Positions 45,941 to 59,170 of a DNA stretch of 64,000 nucleotides are shown in pieces; within the stretch, counting starts at the first letter, position 1; the number at the start of each line of letters is the position of its first letter. Origin of the DNA: Lineus longissimus (lineage: Eukaryota; Nemertea; Pilidiophora; Heteronemertea; Lineidae); NCBI RefSeq assembly GCF_910592395.1, contig NC_088316.1, forward strand, positions 5,954,001-6,018,000, given 5' to 3'. Made by a program: the position numbers and the translations under genes. The notes beneath the pieces are model-generated. The model saw only the letters and a program-made list of their open reading frames with translations. It did not search any database and was not told the DNA's origin.

Positions 45941-46189
45941 ACTCGCTGATGAGGCCTCCACTGTTTATTGCATGCTATTCTCATTATATTATTTGGAAAT
46001 GTGTAGCAATTTCGACAGAAAAAAACGGTAATGAAAAGTGAGATAGGCAATTTACCATCTCTGCCACAGGTGATAGGAAGCAGTCTAATTACCTTAGTTT
46101 TAATTAGACAAAATTAATTACAGGAGAAATGTTTTACCCAGGTATAGAACATCCATTATTAGTTCGTATTCAGTTGTTTACAGAAACGA

Positions 46190-46440
46190 TATAGCTGGAT
46201 TCGTTTCAGCATTTTTGTAAGATTCTTAGGTAGGATCTTTACAATAACAATAACATTATCTTCAAGATTTTTGCAAAATTCTCAGTTAAAGATCTTAACT
46301 ACGAATTGTACAAGAATCTTGTATCGAATGAACATGCATGCAGGTGTAGACGAAACTAGATAAGATCTGAACTAAGAATCTTATAATCGTCAAATCTGGA
46401 TCTCGCCCTGTGAACCCTCGGTTATATTTTAATGGGCAAA
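46190..46440 (+). repeat. Dispersed repeat H, copy 1
   Basis: Shares TCTTGTATCGAATGAACATGC, AGATAAGATCT and a TGTGAA..TAATGGGCA end in the same order with 56330-56575. It also holds several AAGATCTT-like words. No coding signal. Confidence 0.45.
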
Positions 46441-47807
46441 TCTAAACTATGGTGGGTAACACGTCAGATGCTGCGCTCCACAATGCGACTCCTGTCCCAC
46501 TCCAACATAATGCTCCGTTGCTGTCGTCAAATAAAATCTTCAGTTTCACTGAATCATCAATTAGTATCAATCATTATCCTTTAGCCTGTATACATGTATG
46601 ACAGTTTTTGTAATTTCCTATCAGATAAATATGAATTAAGTATTTTATTTAGTCATTTTCCAAATTAAGACATTACAACGACATGGGCTGGGTTGTTTGA
46701 AACCATGCACGTTGGCGTAAACGGATGGAGTCGATTGTTGTTGTTGTTGAGTCTCATAGTCCAGCACCTTCATCGTTCCGAATTTCGTCTTTTATATATT
46801 GAGGAGTGCATTTCGCGGGTTATATTTTGTTTCATCGATGTTTCATTTTGTTTCGATGAGTCCATTCCAGGTATCATCCAGTTATCATGAAGAGAAAGCA
46901 CAAAGTAAAAAGCTAAAGCAGAGGCGAAAACGCGGAAGCACTGACGAAATGTAGAGCCCGGATAAAGCACAGCTTCTTTACTCTCGTTCATGATATCTGT
47001 TACCACCTTGCCGCTCCAGAATTTCGACAATTTCCCGCCTTGGTATCTGGAGTAAGATGTTTCAGCACGATACACCTATAATCCTCCGACAAACCACAAC
47101 TAAAGATAATATCATGAGCTTGGGTTATTGGGTTTGTTTGATATCATAATAAACATTATCGAGTTATTGCGATTCGAGATATGATACGGAGCCGGGTTGA
47201 TTCGTAGCTGGTGCCACAAAAAATGCTGGAGCAACCCTAAAATAGTATGAAACGCTATAAAAAATATCAGCATTGTGGTCTTGTGGCGGCTGTCGTTTCC
47301 GCCGTGCACTTTCTTTTTAACTTTACGTTTTATTGATTCATGAGATAAACGTGTAGTTTTAGAAGGTAATTTTTTTTTAGGGGGGGCGAACAATATTTTG
47401 TTTTTTAATATGTCGGTTAAAGATTGAGAGGTTTTTATGGTCGCGTCCGCTACCTTATTGTACAAATTCTACGGGCCCTTCCAAAGGCGTTGTTCTGAAC
47501 TACCTCAGACATAATGTATATCATTATTTTATGCCTCGGTTGGGTCCCTTTCTGCTCCATGTCTTGAATTATTAGTTGCAACCGCTGTAGATAGTGATCT
47601 TCTTGTATATCTTTCGTATACTACACTAATCACATCTCTGTATTTTACTGCACAATATATAATTGAACATTTCTGTTTAATTTTTGTAATCTTTGATGAT
47701 TTATCAGGCCTAAGATCGCTCTCGCACTGCGATGTAATTACTTCTGTCTTAAATGACTAAAGTTTTGGAAAATGAAAAATGACATCAGTTTGTTTTCAAA
47801 TTTTGGG

Positions 47808-47945
47808 GACGAAGTATCCGGCCTATGGACGATTTACCCTGAGACGAATATCTTCTTTGTGACGAGTTATCCGGGGACGAATTATCCGGATCCGGAAACG
47901 AGTTATCATAGGTGGCAAATTACCGCGGAAAAATTATCCTCGAGA
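47808..47945 (+). repeat. Degenerate tandem array, GACGA-TTATCCGG units
   Basis: About eight units 14-20 bases long, each a variant of (G)ACGAATTATCCGG: GACGAAGTATCCGG, GACGATTTACCC, GACGAATATCTTC, GACGAGTTATCCGG, GACGAATTATCCGG, AACGAGTTATC and weaker ones. Spacing is irregular. No ORF. Confidence 0.6.
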
Positions 47946-48426
47946 CACTAGGATGAAATGCCTAAGGTTGATGAGCGTGAGCTAGGCCTAAGGCTGAGAG
48001 TGTGATAAGGCCGACGGCTTAAAGTAAGTCAATCAAGATATCGAGTTCAGTATTTTAAGACAAATAGTGAACCATTCTGGTAGTGTTTGCAGTAGCATCC
48101 CGTTTCACTCTCTGTTAACATATTATTCTGCACGAGGTTTACCCAATTCATCCAAGGTATTTCAAAAATGCTAATTACTTTAGTGCTAATCAAGCTACGA
48201 GTGCTTTGATATTACGAGCCAGGTGGATGCGTAAATCACCTAATTCCCGCTGAAGAATCGATGTGTAACTCTAGAACTTGGAAGGTTCCGGAATTTCTTT
48301 TTATAAATGGACCTCTAGGTTTTGTAAGACAGTTAGTTTGGTACGCGCAGCTGCCTTATTAATGATAACGTGTTGTGTTGTCTTACTAGTAGTTACAAAT
48401 GTTCATGATGTATGCTGCACTCCGTA

Positions 48427-48727
48427 CGGGACAACTTGGGCGTGGGACTTACCTGACCAGGAGGATAATACCCCTGCTTGACACCATGCACCGCCACTTG
48501 TAGTATCACACCAATGTTGATCTCTAATAAAGATATTTGCCGGTGTTACGAGGCAGTTCTGGACTTGTCTTGTGAATGCTAGGCAGGTCTATGGTTACAC
48601 CCCGGTTCAAGAGCATTGTTTATTACAGTTCCACGATTTTTCAATGATCCTGTTCGGTGATGTTGCAATCCTGCTGGAAGCCATTTTTATATGAAAAACC
48701 AACATATATCGTGCCCAAGTTGTCCCT
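48427..48727 (-). mobile_element. MITE family G, copy 1
   Basis: Inverted relative to 58871-59170. The right end AAGTTGTCCCT is followed by TTAA (48728-48731); the left end has decayed to ACGGGACAACTTGGGCG and lost its TTAA. Internal blocks GACACCATGCACCGCCAC and TGCTGGAAGCCATTTTTAT match the other copy. Confidence 0.75.
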
Positions 48728-49091
48728 TTAAGTTACTCCCGCCGTTTGTCTTCAAAATGAAAAACGGCCAGAAACATCTCCTCCTTCCCAGCTCGTACCG
48801 AGCTTGGAAAGGGGAAGGGGAGGCCTGTTTGTACGTTAGGAATAATAAAAACACTACTCCTCGATCTGCTCCGGGAACCGTATGAACTAAGTTAAGTCAG
48901 TCTAGTTGGATGGGACAAGTTGCATTGCTATGGCGAAAAGAACTACGCCATTCAAGCCATGATTTGGAAGCCATCGAAATAGCATTATCAAAAGGTGACT
49001 TTATTAGTATTGCTTCATTTGCGCCGTGGCAACATGTCTTCCGATTCAGTGGCTTTGTGTAATGTGCGGCAATAACCACACGAACTGAAGC

Positions 49092-49715
49092 ATGAATAGG
49101 ATTCCTTACAACACCGCGCCAACATCCAGTTATTTTCGACCAAAACGTATGGTATGTTTAGTGATGAAACCAGGAGTTAGACGAAACGAGATAAAATATC
49201 ATAATGAAAATGGATCTATTCAAACGACACCAAAATTCTGTATCCAAATGGAAGTTTATCTGCAACAATGGTCCCGCTGTGCACCCACGAACTATATAAA
49301 TACTTGCAATATCCTTATAGGTTCGATTTTCACAGCTTGCCATGTCGACTGTATTTCGCAATGCGACGACTTCTTTTCTCGTTTCGATGATTTCAATCCG
49401 GGTTTTATCAGCAACCTGTTTATGAATGCTGGGATCAACCAGAAAGCCTCCACATCGAACCGTACGGCGATGTACATCGGAGTTTTGCAAGTGCGCGTGA
49501 AACGGAAGCATCGCAGACTACTGGCTGTTGCATCTTTTGTTCAATGTCTACTTCAACACATTTTATTCGCTTCAACAACATGCAACAATACCCTCAAGAA
49601 CCGTATTTCAAAAAGAATTTTTTTCGTGCAAGTTACGGAAACTAGTTACAGATTTATTTCAAAGAGATCCAGTAAAAGAGTATGTTGCATATTGTATCTA
49701 AATTCGTACGACTAA
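49092..49715 (+). CDS. Hypothetical ORF, 207 codons (doubtful)
   Basis: True ATG and 207 uninterrupted codons, but no recognised domain. Composition is rich in Cys, Asn, Ser and Ile, as expected of AT-rich translation. An equally open 117-codon frame lies on the opposite strand (49158-49511). I list it only because of its length. Confidence 0.2.
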   Translation: MNRIPYNTAPTSSYFRPKRMVCLVMKPGVRRNEIKYHNENGSIQTTPKFCIQMEVYLQQWSRCAPTNYINTCNILIGSIFTACHVDCISQCDDFFSRFDDFNPGFISNLFMNAGINQKASTSNRTAMYIGVLQVRVKRKHRRLLAVASFVQCLLQHILFASTTCNNTLKNRISKRIFFVQVTETSYRFISKRSSKRVCCILYLNSYD

Positions 49716-50058
49716 CGACAAACGAGCGATCGATTGACAAAGAAAACATGAACATATCACGTGAGCTCGTCAAAATTACAGGGTGTTTCAATAAAACTGC
49801 GGCACTCACTTTTAGGCTTGCTGGAACACAGCCAGGCTATGAATTGTAAAACCTAACTTTGTCTTCCATCTAAGTTATCACATGTACATAGATGTACGTC
49901 GCACAATCAGATTTGCACGACGGATGTCCGAACAGATTCGTTGTAATGGTGGACGGGTCATAACTTAATCTAATCAGTTACAGAAGTAGTTATTTTCCCC
50001 CTTTACCTCGCAGTTAAAACAATTCAGGCCTCGCCCAATACACGGTGTACTGTCTTCA

Positions 50059-50278
50059 AGGCAGACGTTACATAGAGCGTCATGCTTCACTCCTCACGCC
50101 TCATGCTTCACGGTTCACTCGTGAACCGAATAATTAACAAGGTATTTCAACTTAGGCCCTCATTTTTTCGTATGTAACAGGGCTCATTGAAATGCCTTGT
50201 TAATTCTTCGGTTCACGAGTAAACCGTGAAGCATGAGGCGTGAGGAGTGAACCGTGAAGCTCTATGTAACGTCTGCCT
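50059..50278. mobile_element. 220-bp fold-back element
   Basis: The element begins AGGCAGACGTTACATAGAGC and ends with its complement. Arms of about 95 bp flank a short loop around 50155-50185. Within each arm the word TGCTTCACGGTTCAC and shorter CTTCAC/GTGAAGC words are repeated. One arm has a 10-base difference near 50078. No target duplication is evident. Confidence 0.75.
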
Positions 50279-50977
50279 AAAACACAGCCCGCTCGCAACT
50301 CGCTCAAATCGTTATCTTATCGACCCCACGAAACAGCGTTTGTTGGGATCGATACGAAAAGGGAAAGAAACGTATTGATTTTACATGTGGAGTTGATTTT
50401 GAACCGGAAACCATACAGCATCAAGCATAAACAGAAAACCATACAACATCGAGCTGCATCTGTTAGACAATGGGTGACGTATATTTAACGAAATCAATGA
50501 ACCAGCTAGCATGTTCATCCGAGACCATAAACGTGATACTGGGGGCTCTATTGATTTTGAATCCGTACCAATGCGTTGATTAGCCAACAAAGTAACAGTT
50601 TGTACGAATCAATATCGGATGTCATTGGCTGTGTGGCTTAAAATACGTTGACTTTGATCTCTAGCCAATAATATAATCACGGATTGAATAGGCATTTGTC
50701 GAATGTCATCAGTGATTAATGAAGGCGGTGAGAACCACTAACTGACAGTCAAGTTTTGAGGAGAATCGGCGGTTCTGGGTCTTTTATTAAAAGGAAAAGA
50801 GGTGTACTGCCACACATGAGTAAGCGGATGATCCTACGTGTACATCAAAAAGCCTCTGTCAGAAATTGGTATTCCTAAAGCCGCAGACATTGGTTCGAGA
50901 GAAATGCGACCGATGTACCACTTGTTAAACTTTCCAAAAACTGCTGGGGGCACTTAATGGCAGATGTCTCATGCACC

Positions 50978-50992
50978 CCCCCCCCCCCCCTC
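50978..50992 (+). repeat. Poly-C run
   Basis: A C run of about 14-15 bases. Similar runs lie near 55494-55507 and (as G) 62521-62533 and 24600-24610. They are mutation- and assembly-prone. Confidence 0.8.
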
Positions 50993-51449
50993 CCCATGTA
51001 ACAGGGGTGTGATCAGCACGGGTCGCGTATATAGTGTGGTTTGATAAAACATAAGAGTTGGCCATGGTTAAATGAGAAAATCTATTCGGGGCTGCGGGGC
51101 TGCGACGAAAACCAGTTTTTCAAGTTTACCTGGCCTAAGCTAGCAGGGTTCTGTTCGACAGCAAAATGCACACTTTGTGAGATCAGAGTATTGGATGAGC
51201 AGGCTTCTCTTTGAAAGCCAAGCGTTCAATACACGAATTTAGTCTTCCAATAGATCGATCAATACCCAATTAATCAAATTATCTGCCTGGAAGACGTCCC
51301 GATATCACTATTAATCTAATCGACCAATCACCCGCATCCAATTTGCATATCAATGACGGAACGCGGTGGATTCTCTAATACGTTGCTCTGCAGTCACCAT
51401 CCGGTGATATGCGCCAATGCGCATGGAATATCTCCGGATCTGGTCTTCC

Positions 51450-51510
51450 ATGATGATGATGACGATGATAATATTGATGATGATGATGATGATTATGATA
51501 ATGATGATGT
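51450..51510 (+). repeat. (GAT)n microsatellite
   Basis: Imperfect TGATGA tract with interruptions ACG, AAT and TAT. It yields Asp-rich or Ile-rich artefactual peptides on either strand. Confidence 0.9.
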
Positions 51511-52077
51511 TGGTCCATTTGTCATCAATCAAAGCTAGGACTATTATCATGACCATGGGCGAAATGAATATTTTTTAACCTGACCTTATATGAGTGAAGA
51601 GAGAGTAGGAAAGACTACAAACGTCCGGATGTCCCTTGAAAAAATTTGCCAACGCTTGAAAAAAATCAAAACTTCAGTCGTTACCCAAATGAATTTTCAA
51701 AGGAAATGGCATATTTCTTATAAAGAAAGTCAAAATTAGATTTACATCGGCCAACGCGAACCAGCCAAACCGAACTAATTCAACTATTGAAGGAAATTGA
51801 GTTGTAATTGACATCCTTGTTCTGTCTGATTTTGTAATTGATGAGTTTAAGACTGATTGGTTTAACCACGTTGGCGGGTCTGAATCCGGTGGGACTTAGC
51901 AACAGCACTGATGACAGATTGGAGAGGGACAGTTTACCGCAATCATGCTGTAAACTACATTTACTCCAGAGTTCGGAGTGCAGGTGTCTCGAACAGTTCT
52001 TCAGTAATGTTGTAGTTGAGAAATCGCTCAAATTGACATCCTTTGTCTGTCTTATTTTGTGATGGATAAGTGTGTAC

Positions 52078-52305
52078 TCCGTTTGTATCTAATCATCGGT
52101 CATGAAAATAGAAATACAGTTGTACACAAAGCCGCAGTACAGTTTTCATGCATGGAAATTTGCTGAAACTTAGTATACATGTATGTACATGTACAGCGTC
52201 ACACAACGGCCGTGTTAACATTTAGTACCGGTACGTTATTTATGCAATTTGAAGATTTTCCAATCCGATCACAAAGTTCAATTTTTTAACGAACGGAGTG
52301 AGCCT
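52078..52305 (+). mobile_element. MITE family D, copy 3 (diverged)
   Basis: Interior words AGTTGTACACAAAGCCGCAG, CATGCATGGAAATTTGCTGAAA and the end AACGAACGGAGTGAGCCT match 44324-44543. Both termini are eroded and TTAA flanks are lost. Confidence 0.6.
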
Positions 52306-53545
52306 TATGGCTGATTGGTAGGGTTGGATGGTATGAAACCGTTGGGACAGCATGTACGTGCATCTGAACTGATGACAGATAGAGCGCCGGGCCATTTCAC
52401 TAACAATACTGCACATTTTTGCAAAGTTAAGTCGTGATTTTATTCCACCGTGCAAGATCTTTAAAAAAAAACATAACTGTGGTAGACCCAATTTTGTTTT
52501 TTTAACCGCAACTCATCATAGAGGAATTATATTGGATTTTGCGCTATATTAACGCAAATGTCATTCATTTCATTTTTTTGGAAAATTTCCCCCGATTCAT
52601 CCTACAAATAGTATATTGCAGGATGATTTACGACTACCGTGGATATGACTTGCCATATAACCCGGTGTCATAACAAACCTTCGTATTTCGTTGTTTGTAC
52701 ACGCATTTCGAAACCTGCCTTATATCATTTCACGAAACATGAAGCCACTTCAAGATATAATAACAAACAGACAGCCATCTAGACAAAGTGCCCTTTGCTC
52801 AGACATCCGTGACTCGAGTTAATTACCAGTGCACAGCACCACTGGCAGTCCCGTCTCTCCATACTAAGACATCCCGGCAAATAAATTGCTCCGACAATCC
52901 TTGCCCACTTAGGAATCGTATCGCCCAAGTCCTCGCTGTGACAGACAATGAACCTATTTCCTCCGAGGCAATTGACAGAGCGGAGCATGGTTGAGCTCAG
53001 TCTTTATCAGTAGATTTCGTATAAAGGCATCCAGGAATGACTGCAAGCTTCCTCGAGGCTGGATGGCCATTGCAGCAAAGACTCAAAGCGTTATTTAAGG
53101 CAAGATTGATTCGACCCAATCGTCCGTTTATTTCACAATGCGACCCATCTAGATGGTAGATTTCTTTTATAAAATGATATGGTAGGTATAACCGTAGGAG
53201 CCGTACGTTCAACATGAACAATGAATAATGTTATCGATTGAATAAAGATAACTAATACCTTTATTTTGATGATGCATTTTGTTACGTATATTTACGTTCT
53301 ATATACAATGATATAGGCCTGGTGAGGATACTGAGGTAGACATGACCGACCAATAATCCGGTGTGCGCATTTAACTTTGCTATCCTTGTGTATTTTCCAT
53401 TGGGCTCATTGTGATTCCTACTTATTCTCTCGAAAGGGAAAAAGGCATAATTTCATTCTGGCACTATAGCATCTTTAATTTGATATCATTCTGGTTGGCG
53501 AGACAGCGAAGATGACAATAGTGTGGATGGTGATGGTATTGATTC

Positions 53546-53752
53546 GCCGATGGACGGGCACCTAGACGACATCTGAATGCTTATTCGATGGCCCAGAAGA
53601 TTCGGTATCTGGATGACTACATCCAGGCCCACCTTTTAAGTCACGCTCATTCCCAGACACCTACAGCGTACACGCGGAGATATCAAATTCATCGACGAAC
53701 CTTTCGGAACTGGTTAGCGAATGAGGATGATATCGGGAATTCGTGGCCATGA
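53546..53752 (+). pseudogene. pogo-type psq helix-turn-helix fragment
   Basis: A 69-codon frame (68 residues, then TGA) without its own ATG at the start. PRRHLNAYSMAQKIRYLDDY and, later, YQIHRRTFRNWLANEDDI align with the HTH of the pogo transposase at 27408-27699 (RSYSLAEKIRLFDDY, IPSGTMRRWLREEDD). It is clearly a different, diverged copy, with about 10 more residues between helices. No DDE core follows. It could be an isolated exon of a decayed element or a domesticated DNA-binding exon. Confidence 0.6.
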
Positions 53753-53759
53753 ATGTACT

Positions 53760-56325
53760 TGTACAACGGCTCAGGAACAGCAAATACTGAACACAAGAGC
53801 GAACATCTTATTCACCAATACTTCACATGAAACAAGTTATCAAAATACTGATCGGATAAACGCTTCACACAAGTCTCAGTAAATTATCTTTACGACAGAG
53901 TCATCATTACCCTGCTACTATTGTATAGTTAGACAAGTTATAATCAAATTATCTCTATAATCCCAGTGGAAGGGTAATCAATGCCCCTTGTCGAACCCGC
54001 TATTGTTAGAGTAAAAATTTACAACTTCGCTGGATTTAGAAAATATTCCAAATCAGGCCTGGGCCAGACGGCGAGCTATGCGAGGAACTACTGTAATTAT
54101 TATGACGATACAAAGAGCGGATGTGGAGCAGTTGGGAATGTTTCTAGACCGGATTCCTACATGTTTACTATACCAGGAATTATCAAAGCAGGAACTGAAT
54201 ATCATGATCAATCTCAGTGAAACATCGAATTCGGATAAATTAGTTAACACATATCAATTCAACAAAACTGATCGATGCATCATCATCTTTTTTTAATCAA
54301 CTCGACAATAAACAACATACTTGATATCGGACCAAGAGCCATGGTGTTGAACTGATTTTAAAGCTACACATAGTTTGATTAACCTATCTTTACACACTAA
54401 CGTTTCGAATCAGACCCTTGGTGATAATCAAAGACATGTGAATGAGACGTGTTTGGTCGGACATTTCATATCCTTTTCGGATTGCGTATCGGTCTTACAT
54501 GTAGTTTTCACACGTAGTGTATGGTGCCAGCAGACAAATGCCTCGCTTAATTCGTTTGTGCACCAGGGGTAGTGGGTATATTCAGTTAAAGTTCTAATTG
54601 CACATCACGAACTTTCCCAAGTGCCCGGTTTTGGCCTTACTCGGAAAAGAATATCTGATCCGTGAGCTTTAAAACCCGATTCCTTGATGCGAACGAGCAC
54701 TTTTAACTACTGTTTGATAAATCTAAATGTCCATTTATTTCACAATGCGCTCTTATTACGCAAATTCAGCTAGTGCACGCCAAAGTCGCTCCACTTATTA
54801 ATGGCTTTTAGATTTTTCACTAAGATCACAATTTCCCACTGGAATGATCGCTGGTGGAATGAAACGAATTGATAAACGGCTGGTGAAAGTCTCGACGACA
54901 GGCAATTAGCTCTTTCCTAGGTTTAAAATAATTTCAGAACCTACGATCTATCTTTTGTCGTGACATTTCAATAGAGTTCGAATTACAGTCGACAAACTCC
55001 CCTTGAATAAGATCCTTGGCTTGCCTATTAGGATAATCCGTCCTTTATAAAACAGATAATCGTGAATTTGATTCAGACTACGTGTCTTTTTTATGCAGGT
55101 ATGTTAAATGCTTGCTTCATAAACAACAAGTAGATTTTGCATAGAAGGTATGTCTTAATAGCAACATGGGGGAGGGGGGCTTTGCATCAGTATTGTCTAC
55201 ACATACCACACGCCATTCTCTGCCGCTACTTCTGTCGGCGGTTTGTTTTCGGAGGTTCTGCGCCAGTACTATACGGTTAGATAATGGATTTCGATTTTAT
55301 GTCGATGTCGTGTTCTGAAGGAATGATAAAGGTTTGGTGGGAACAGTTTGGATGATTAACCAGGTGAAAAAATTGGCAGCAATCCCGCTTACTCGAGGCT
55401 GAGTGACATCCATTTGAGAACATGCCACGCATTTTGAAGTAAGAAGCAGTTCATTTCTGATTCTGTAATGGTCATGTGAATTGGTAGGCTTGCCCCCCCC
55501 CCCCCCCACACACACACACCTAAAAGGACTATCAACCTGAGGACCCCCATGTTGCGAGGGATGAAGCAGATAACGGCTGCTTGCAATGTTAGTAGCTCCT
55601 TTCGGACACGGCGGTATGTTTTGGAAAACATTGGCGTTGCCCTAAAACACCTTCTGCAATTCAATCGTCTAAAACGTCTAAGCAAAACATTACCGTTGTC
55701 ACTGGCAAAAAACGTTAGTAGCTTTATTTAAACATGTTTGAAGAAGACGATAGGGGGTGTGACAGCAGAGTAAAGGCCAAGCATAAAATATGCAGGCTTA
55801 CAGAAGATTTTCTGCCGCCATAGTTGTACTAAATCTGTTTTACTAAGATATAATGCTTGAAGAACGGCCAATTCAACATCAAATTACTGAATTACGATGT
55901 ACATCTACAACCCTTGTGAGTTGAAATTTCCAAACTTTTACATTTAGTACTTTATAGCCTTCCTGCCAAAGCAAAACCATCATTATGAAAGTTGCATCAG
56001 ATGCATGAATGCTTAAGCTTGCATTTAAATGTTTTGTAATCGTACGTTGTTGTTGTTTAAATATGCAGAATCAAGAAATGTGAGAAAAGAGATCGCAGTC
56101 CAACTAAAGAGAACACTGATGATGCGCTAGCTTGGAAAGCAGGGGGATCTAAAGACACCCCCTCTATAAAATAACTTATAAAATCATGTACCAAATAATG
56201 CGTTTTCTGGGCATCTGATATCATAAGGGCTAAATAAGAAGTAATGATTTGCCTCTTGGAGATGGTGCCCCTCCCCCACCCTCGGCCGAAAATCCAGTGT
56301 GCATGTGCTTGTGAATTCATTACAC
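53760..56325. other. No recognisable gene
   Basis: Contains a poly-C plus CA run (about 55494-55520). Open frames are short and lack domains. Confidence 0.35.
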
Positions 56326-56329
56326 AAGT

Positions 56330-56575
56330 CTCGTAACATTCATTGCCAAGATCTTAACAAAGAGTCTAACAATGACCTTGTAACGAATAAACATGCACAT
56401 GCAAATGTACAATAGACTGAATAAGATGTTACCTAAAAGTCGCAAGTATACAAGTACACAAGCATGCATGCAAATTATGTTTCGACTTGAAATCTTCTTA
56501 CACAAAAGATACCTTAGGATGATGAAGCATCTGAGAGTCGAGCTCCCGCAGCTGTGAATCTTTGTAATGGGTCAG
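56330..56575 (+). repeat. Dispersed repeat H, copy 2
   Basis: Partner of 46190-46440: CCTTGTAACGAATAAACATGC, ACTGAATAAGATG and GCTGTGAATC followed by TAATGGGTCA are in the same order. Confidence 0.45.
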
Positions 56576-58870
56576 AATGCTAATGGTTTTCTACAACGTA
56601 ACTGATGATTAGAAAAGAAGAGTAGCAATCTTCGCTGATTTAAAATAATCCCCTGTGGGGTTTTAGAGCTTTGGCTTACTGATGAGAAAGATATTTTCTT
56701 AGTATACACAACTAGTAGGCTTACGTGCACCAATGACGTTGCGACGTCAATGCTCTCCCTCGTCACATCAGAGGTGTGGCTGTTGTTTCCACTGCTATAC
56801 GATCATCAGAGCTGAAATTCCAATCTCCCAACTGTAACGGATTATGATCGTAAGAATGGCTCAGCTGGTAGGGCCCGATGTCTCGGTTCATGCATTCCCA
56901 AATATTGCTCCAGTACTTCTTAAATATACCGGTTAGAGTAATGCTTGATTTGCCTGTTGCTATCAAATAAGGATTTGTTTTGAAATTATCAGAAGATTTC
57001 CTTTCATATGAAATATTTGAATTTTCACATGATTTGTTTTCGAAATTTGAAGGGAAATAAAACCAAATCTCAAGACTCTTGTAATTTCTGTTATACATGT
57101 AGTCCCATCAGGCGGATGATGGTAGAGACATATCTGGCGTGGATTCCCCATCAAGTACTCATCCATGCCAGCTACTTTTATGAAATTTACAGTATGAAAT
57201 GTTGTTCTATCAGCAAGTTAACTGAAAGTAAGCAACGCAATTTCTTTCGCTCCAGGCTTGCAGACCAACCAGGGGAGCCATTCAGTTCGTATGTACGGAA
57301 CACTTTGGGAAACCCAGTGCAGCCCAGTCATATCCTGGGAGGCAATACCGGTAGTAAACCTGTCATAACATGAGTCAAAGTAAGACAAAACAAACAATAA
57401 CATCGATATCGTGTTGATAAATAACTGCAGACAAATATTTAGAAAAAGCTTCGGCAAATTCATGCTTGTTGAGCGAAAAAAGGAAGAAAAGTAAAACGTC
57501 TGAAAAGCAGAGATAAACCATTGACAGAATTTCATCACTCGTTGCCATTTTTAATTTGGGATATCAGATCAGGTATTGGCCAATCAAGAGATACCTAACA
57601 GAATTGTTTGGTGTAGACATCAAGGCCATGATTGGTACAAAACTTTTGATCAGTCAATATCAGAGTTATGTACCCAAAAATATTGCTCGATGAAACTGGC
57701 AAATACGACAGACCACTTGATTTTTAAGGGACTGCAATGAAGGGCTTGATATTAAGAAAGCCTCGTGACCTCTGCCAAGTGCAGCACGTGTTGGTGTTTC
57801 ATTTCCTGCTGTGAGTTGACAACTTGATTTTCAAACATTGATATAATTCTTAGTGAGAATCAGTTTGGTTTTTTCTTTTTTCTTTTTCTTTATTTGAAGT
57901 GGTGTGTCTTTCCATGTTTTTTATTCAGAATTCTTAAGAGTAATTGGGTGTTTTCAGTTGTATTACACTTCACAAAGGGACAATTTTTCATATATAATTC
58001 ATCCACAACAGTTCGAAACATTTAAGAAGAGAATTAGTCGACACTGTTAGATACTGGGACAGGAATAATCTAGGAGATATCCTCATATCCATACCCTCAG
58101 GGCAGTTATCATCAAACAAAAAGGCTCACGCTCCAAGGAGTTTTTCAAAGAAACTTCTGTTTGGTTTATGATGAATAGGACCACACATGTTTTTCTGAAG
58201 CATAACATTTGGTTTGCAGCTTGTTTTTAGGATCCAAACTTTTCTATAGCTCGACGATTCGTAGGAATGGCCAGGGGTAGGCTTTTTTTCGTGAACTGAA
58301 GGTATCCGCGAAGCCTGTGGAAAAAACCCGCGAAAATCTGGCGGATTAGACGAATAGAGCGAGTATCATAAAAACAACCTACCTGTCCTCTTCTGCCCAG
58401 CAGCTTAGGAGAAAAAAGTAAAAACATATTATTAGGAATCAATAAAGACTAAATATATTTACTTATCGGACAATAAACCACTGTAAAAGGAAATGCCTTT
58501 GATAATGCGAACTATATAGAGTACATGGTGTTGATTAACCCTTCGAAACAAGCTTTTAGTGTTTTGTGCAAGGGGAAGTGCCTTGAGTCCGCCCTGAGAA
58601 ATTCTTCGAAACTGACCGGAGAGAGATGCATTTTGGTACACTTATGTGAAAAACACCTAGGCATGCTAACTAGGTGTCCCCTCTGTATCTGATGCACCCC
58701 CTCTATGTCCAACGCCTAGTTCCACCCCTGTGAGCAAATGGCCATAAGCAAAAGACATAATAAAGAGAGAAATGAAAAGGTTGTTTGTCAGTGTTTGTTG
58801 AAAACGCAAACCGAGAAATGCGTGAGGGTTATCAGTCACAAGCAAAAGCTCATTGATTTATACACTTTAA

Positions 58871-59170
58871 AGGGACAACTCGGGTATGAGATATGTTGTT
58901 TTTTTATACAAAAATGGCTTCCAGCAGGACCGTGACTTCTCCCAACAGGATAACTCAAAAGTCATTGAACTGCAATAAACAAAGTACTAGAATGGGGTGT
59001 AATGATAGGCCTGCCTCAAATTCACATGCCATGGCCAAAACTGCTTCCAGCCACTGTCCAAATTCATAATTAGAACTCAATATTAGTGCGATACCACAGG
59101 TGGCGGCGCATGGTGTCAAGCAGGTTCATTATCCAGCTGGCCAGGTATATACTACGCCCAAGTTGTCCCT
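58871..59170 (+). mobile_element. MITE family G, copy 2 (complete, 300 bp)
   Basis: Ends AGGGACAACTCGGG and, at the right, CCCAAGTTGTCCCT, bounded on both sides by TTAA (58867-58870 and 59171-59174). No ORF. The second copy at 48427-48727 is inverted. With families A and D it forms a group of TTAA-target elements with AGG ends. Confidence 0.85.

Noticed and set aside
46770-47465. Minus-strand 101- and 117-codon frames, the second with a basic stretch and a hydrophobic segment
   Set aside because: Both lack an ATG at their start (GTG and TTG), have no recognised family and sit in AT-rich DNA.
51350-51556. Ile-rich or Asp-rich peptides
   Set aside because: They are translations of the (GAT)n microsatellite.
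56763-57538. Overlapping frames of 106-121 codons on both strands
   Set aside because: Opposite strands are equally open and neither shows a motif; likely chance.
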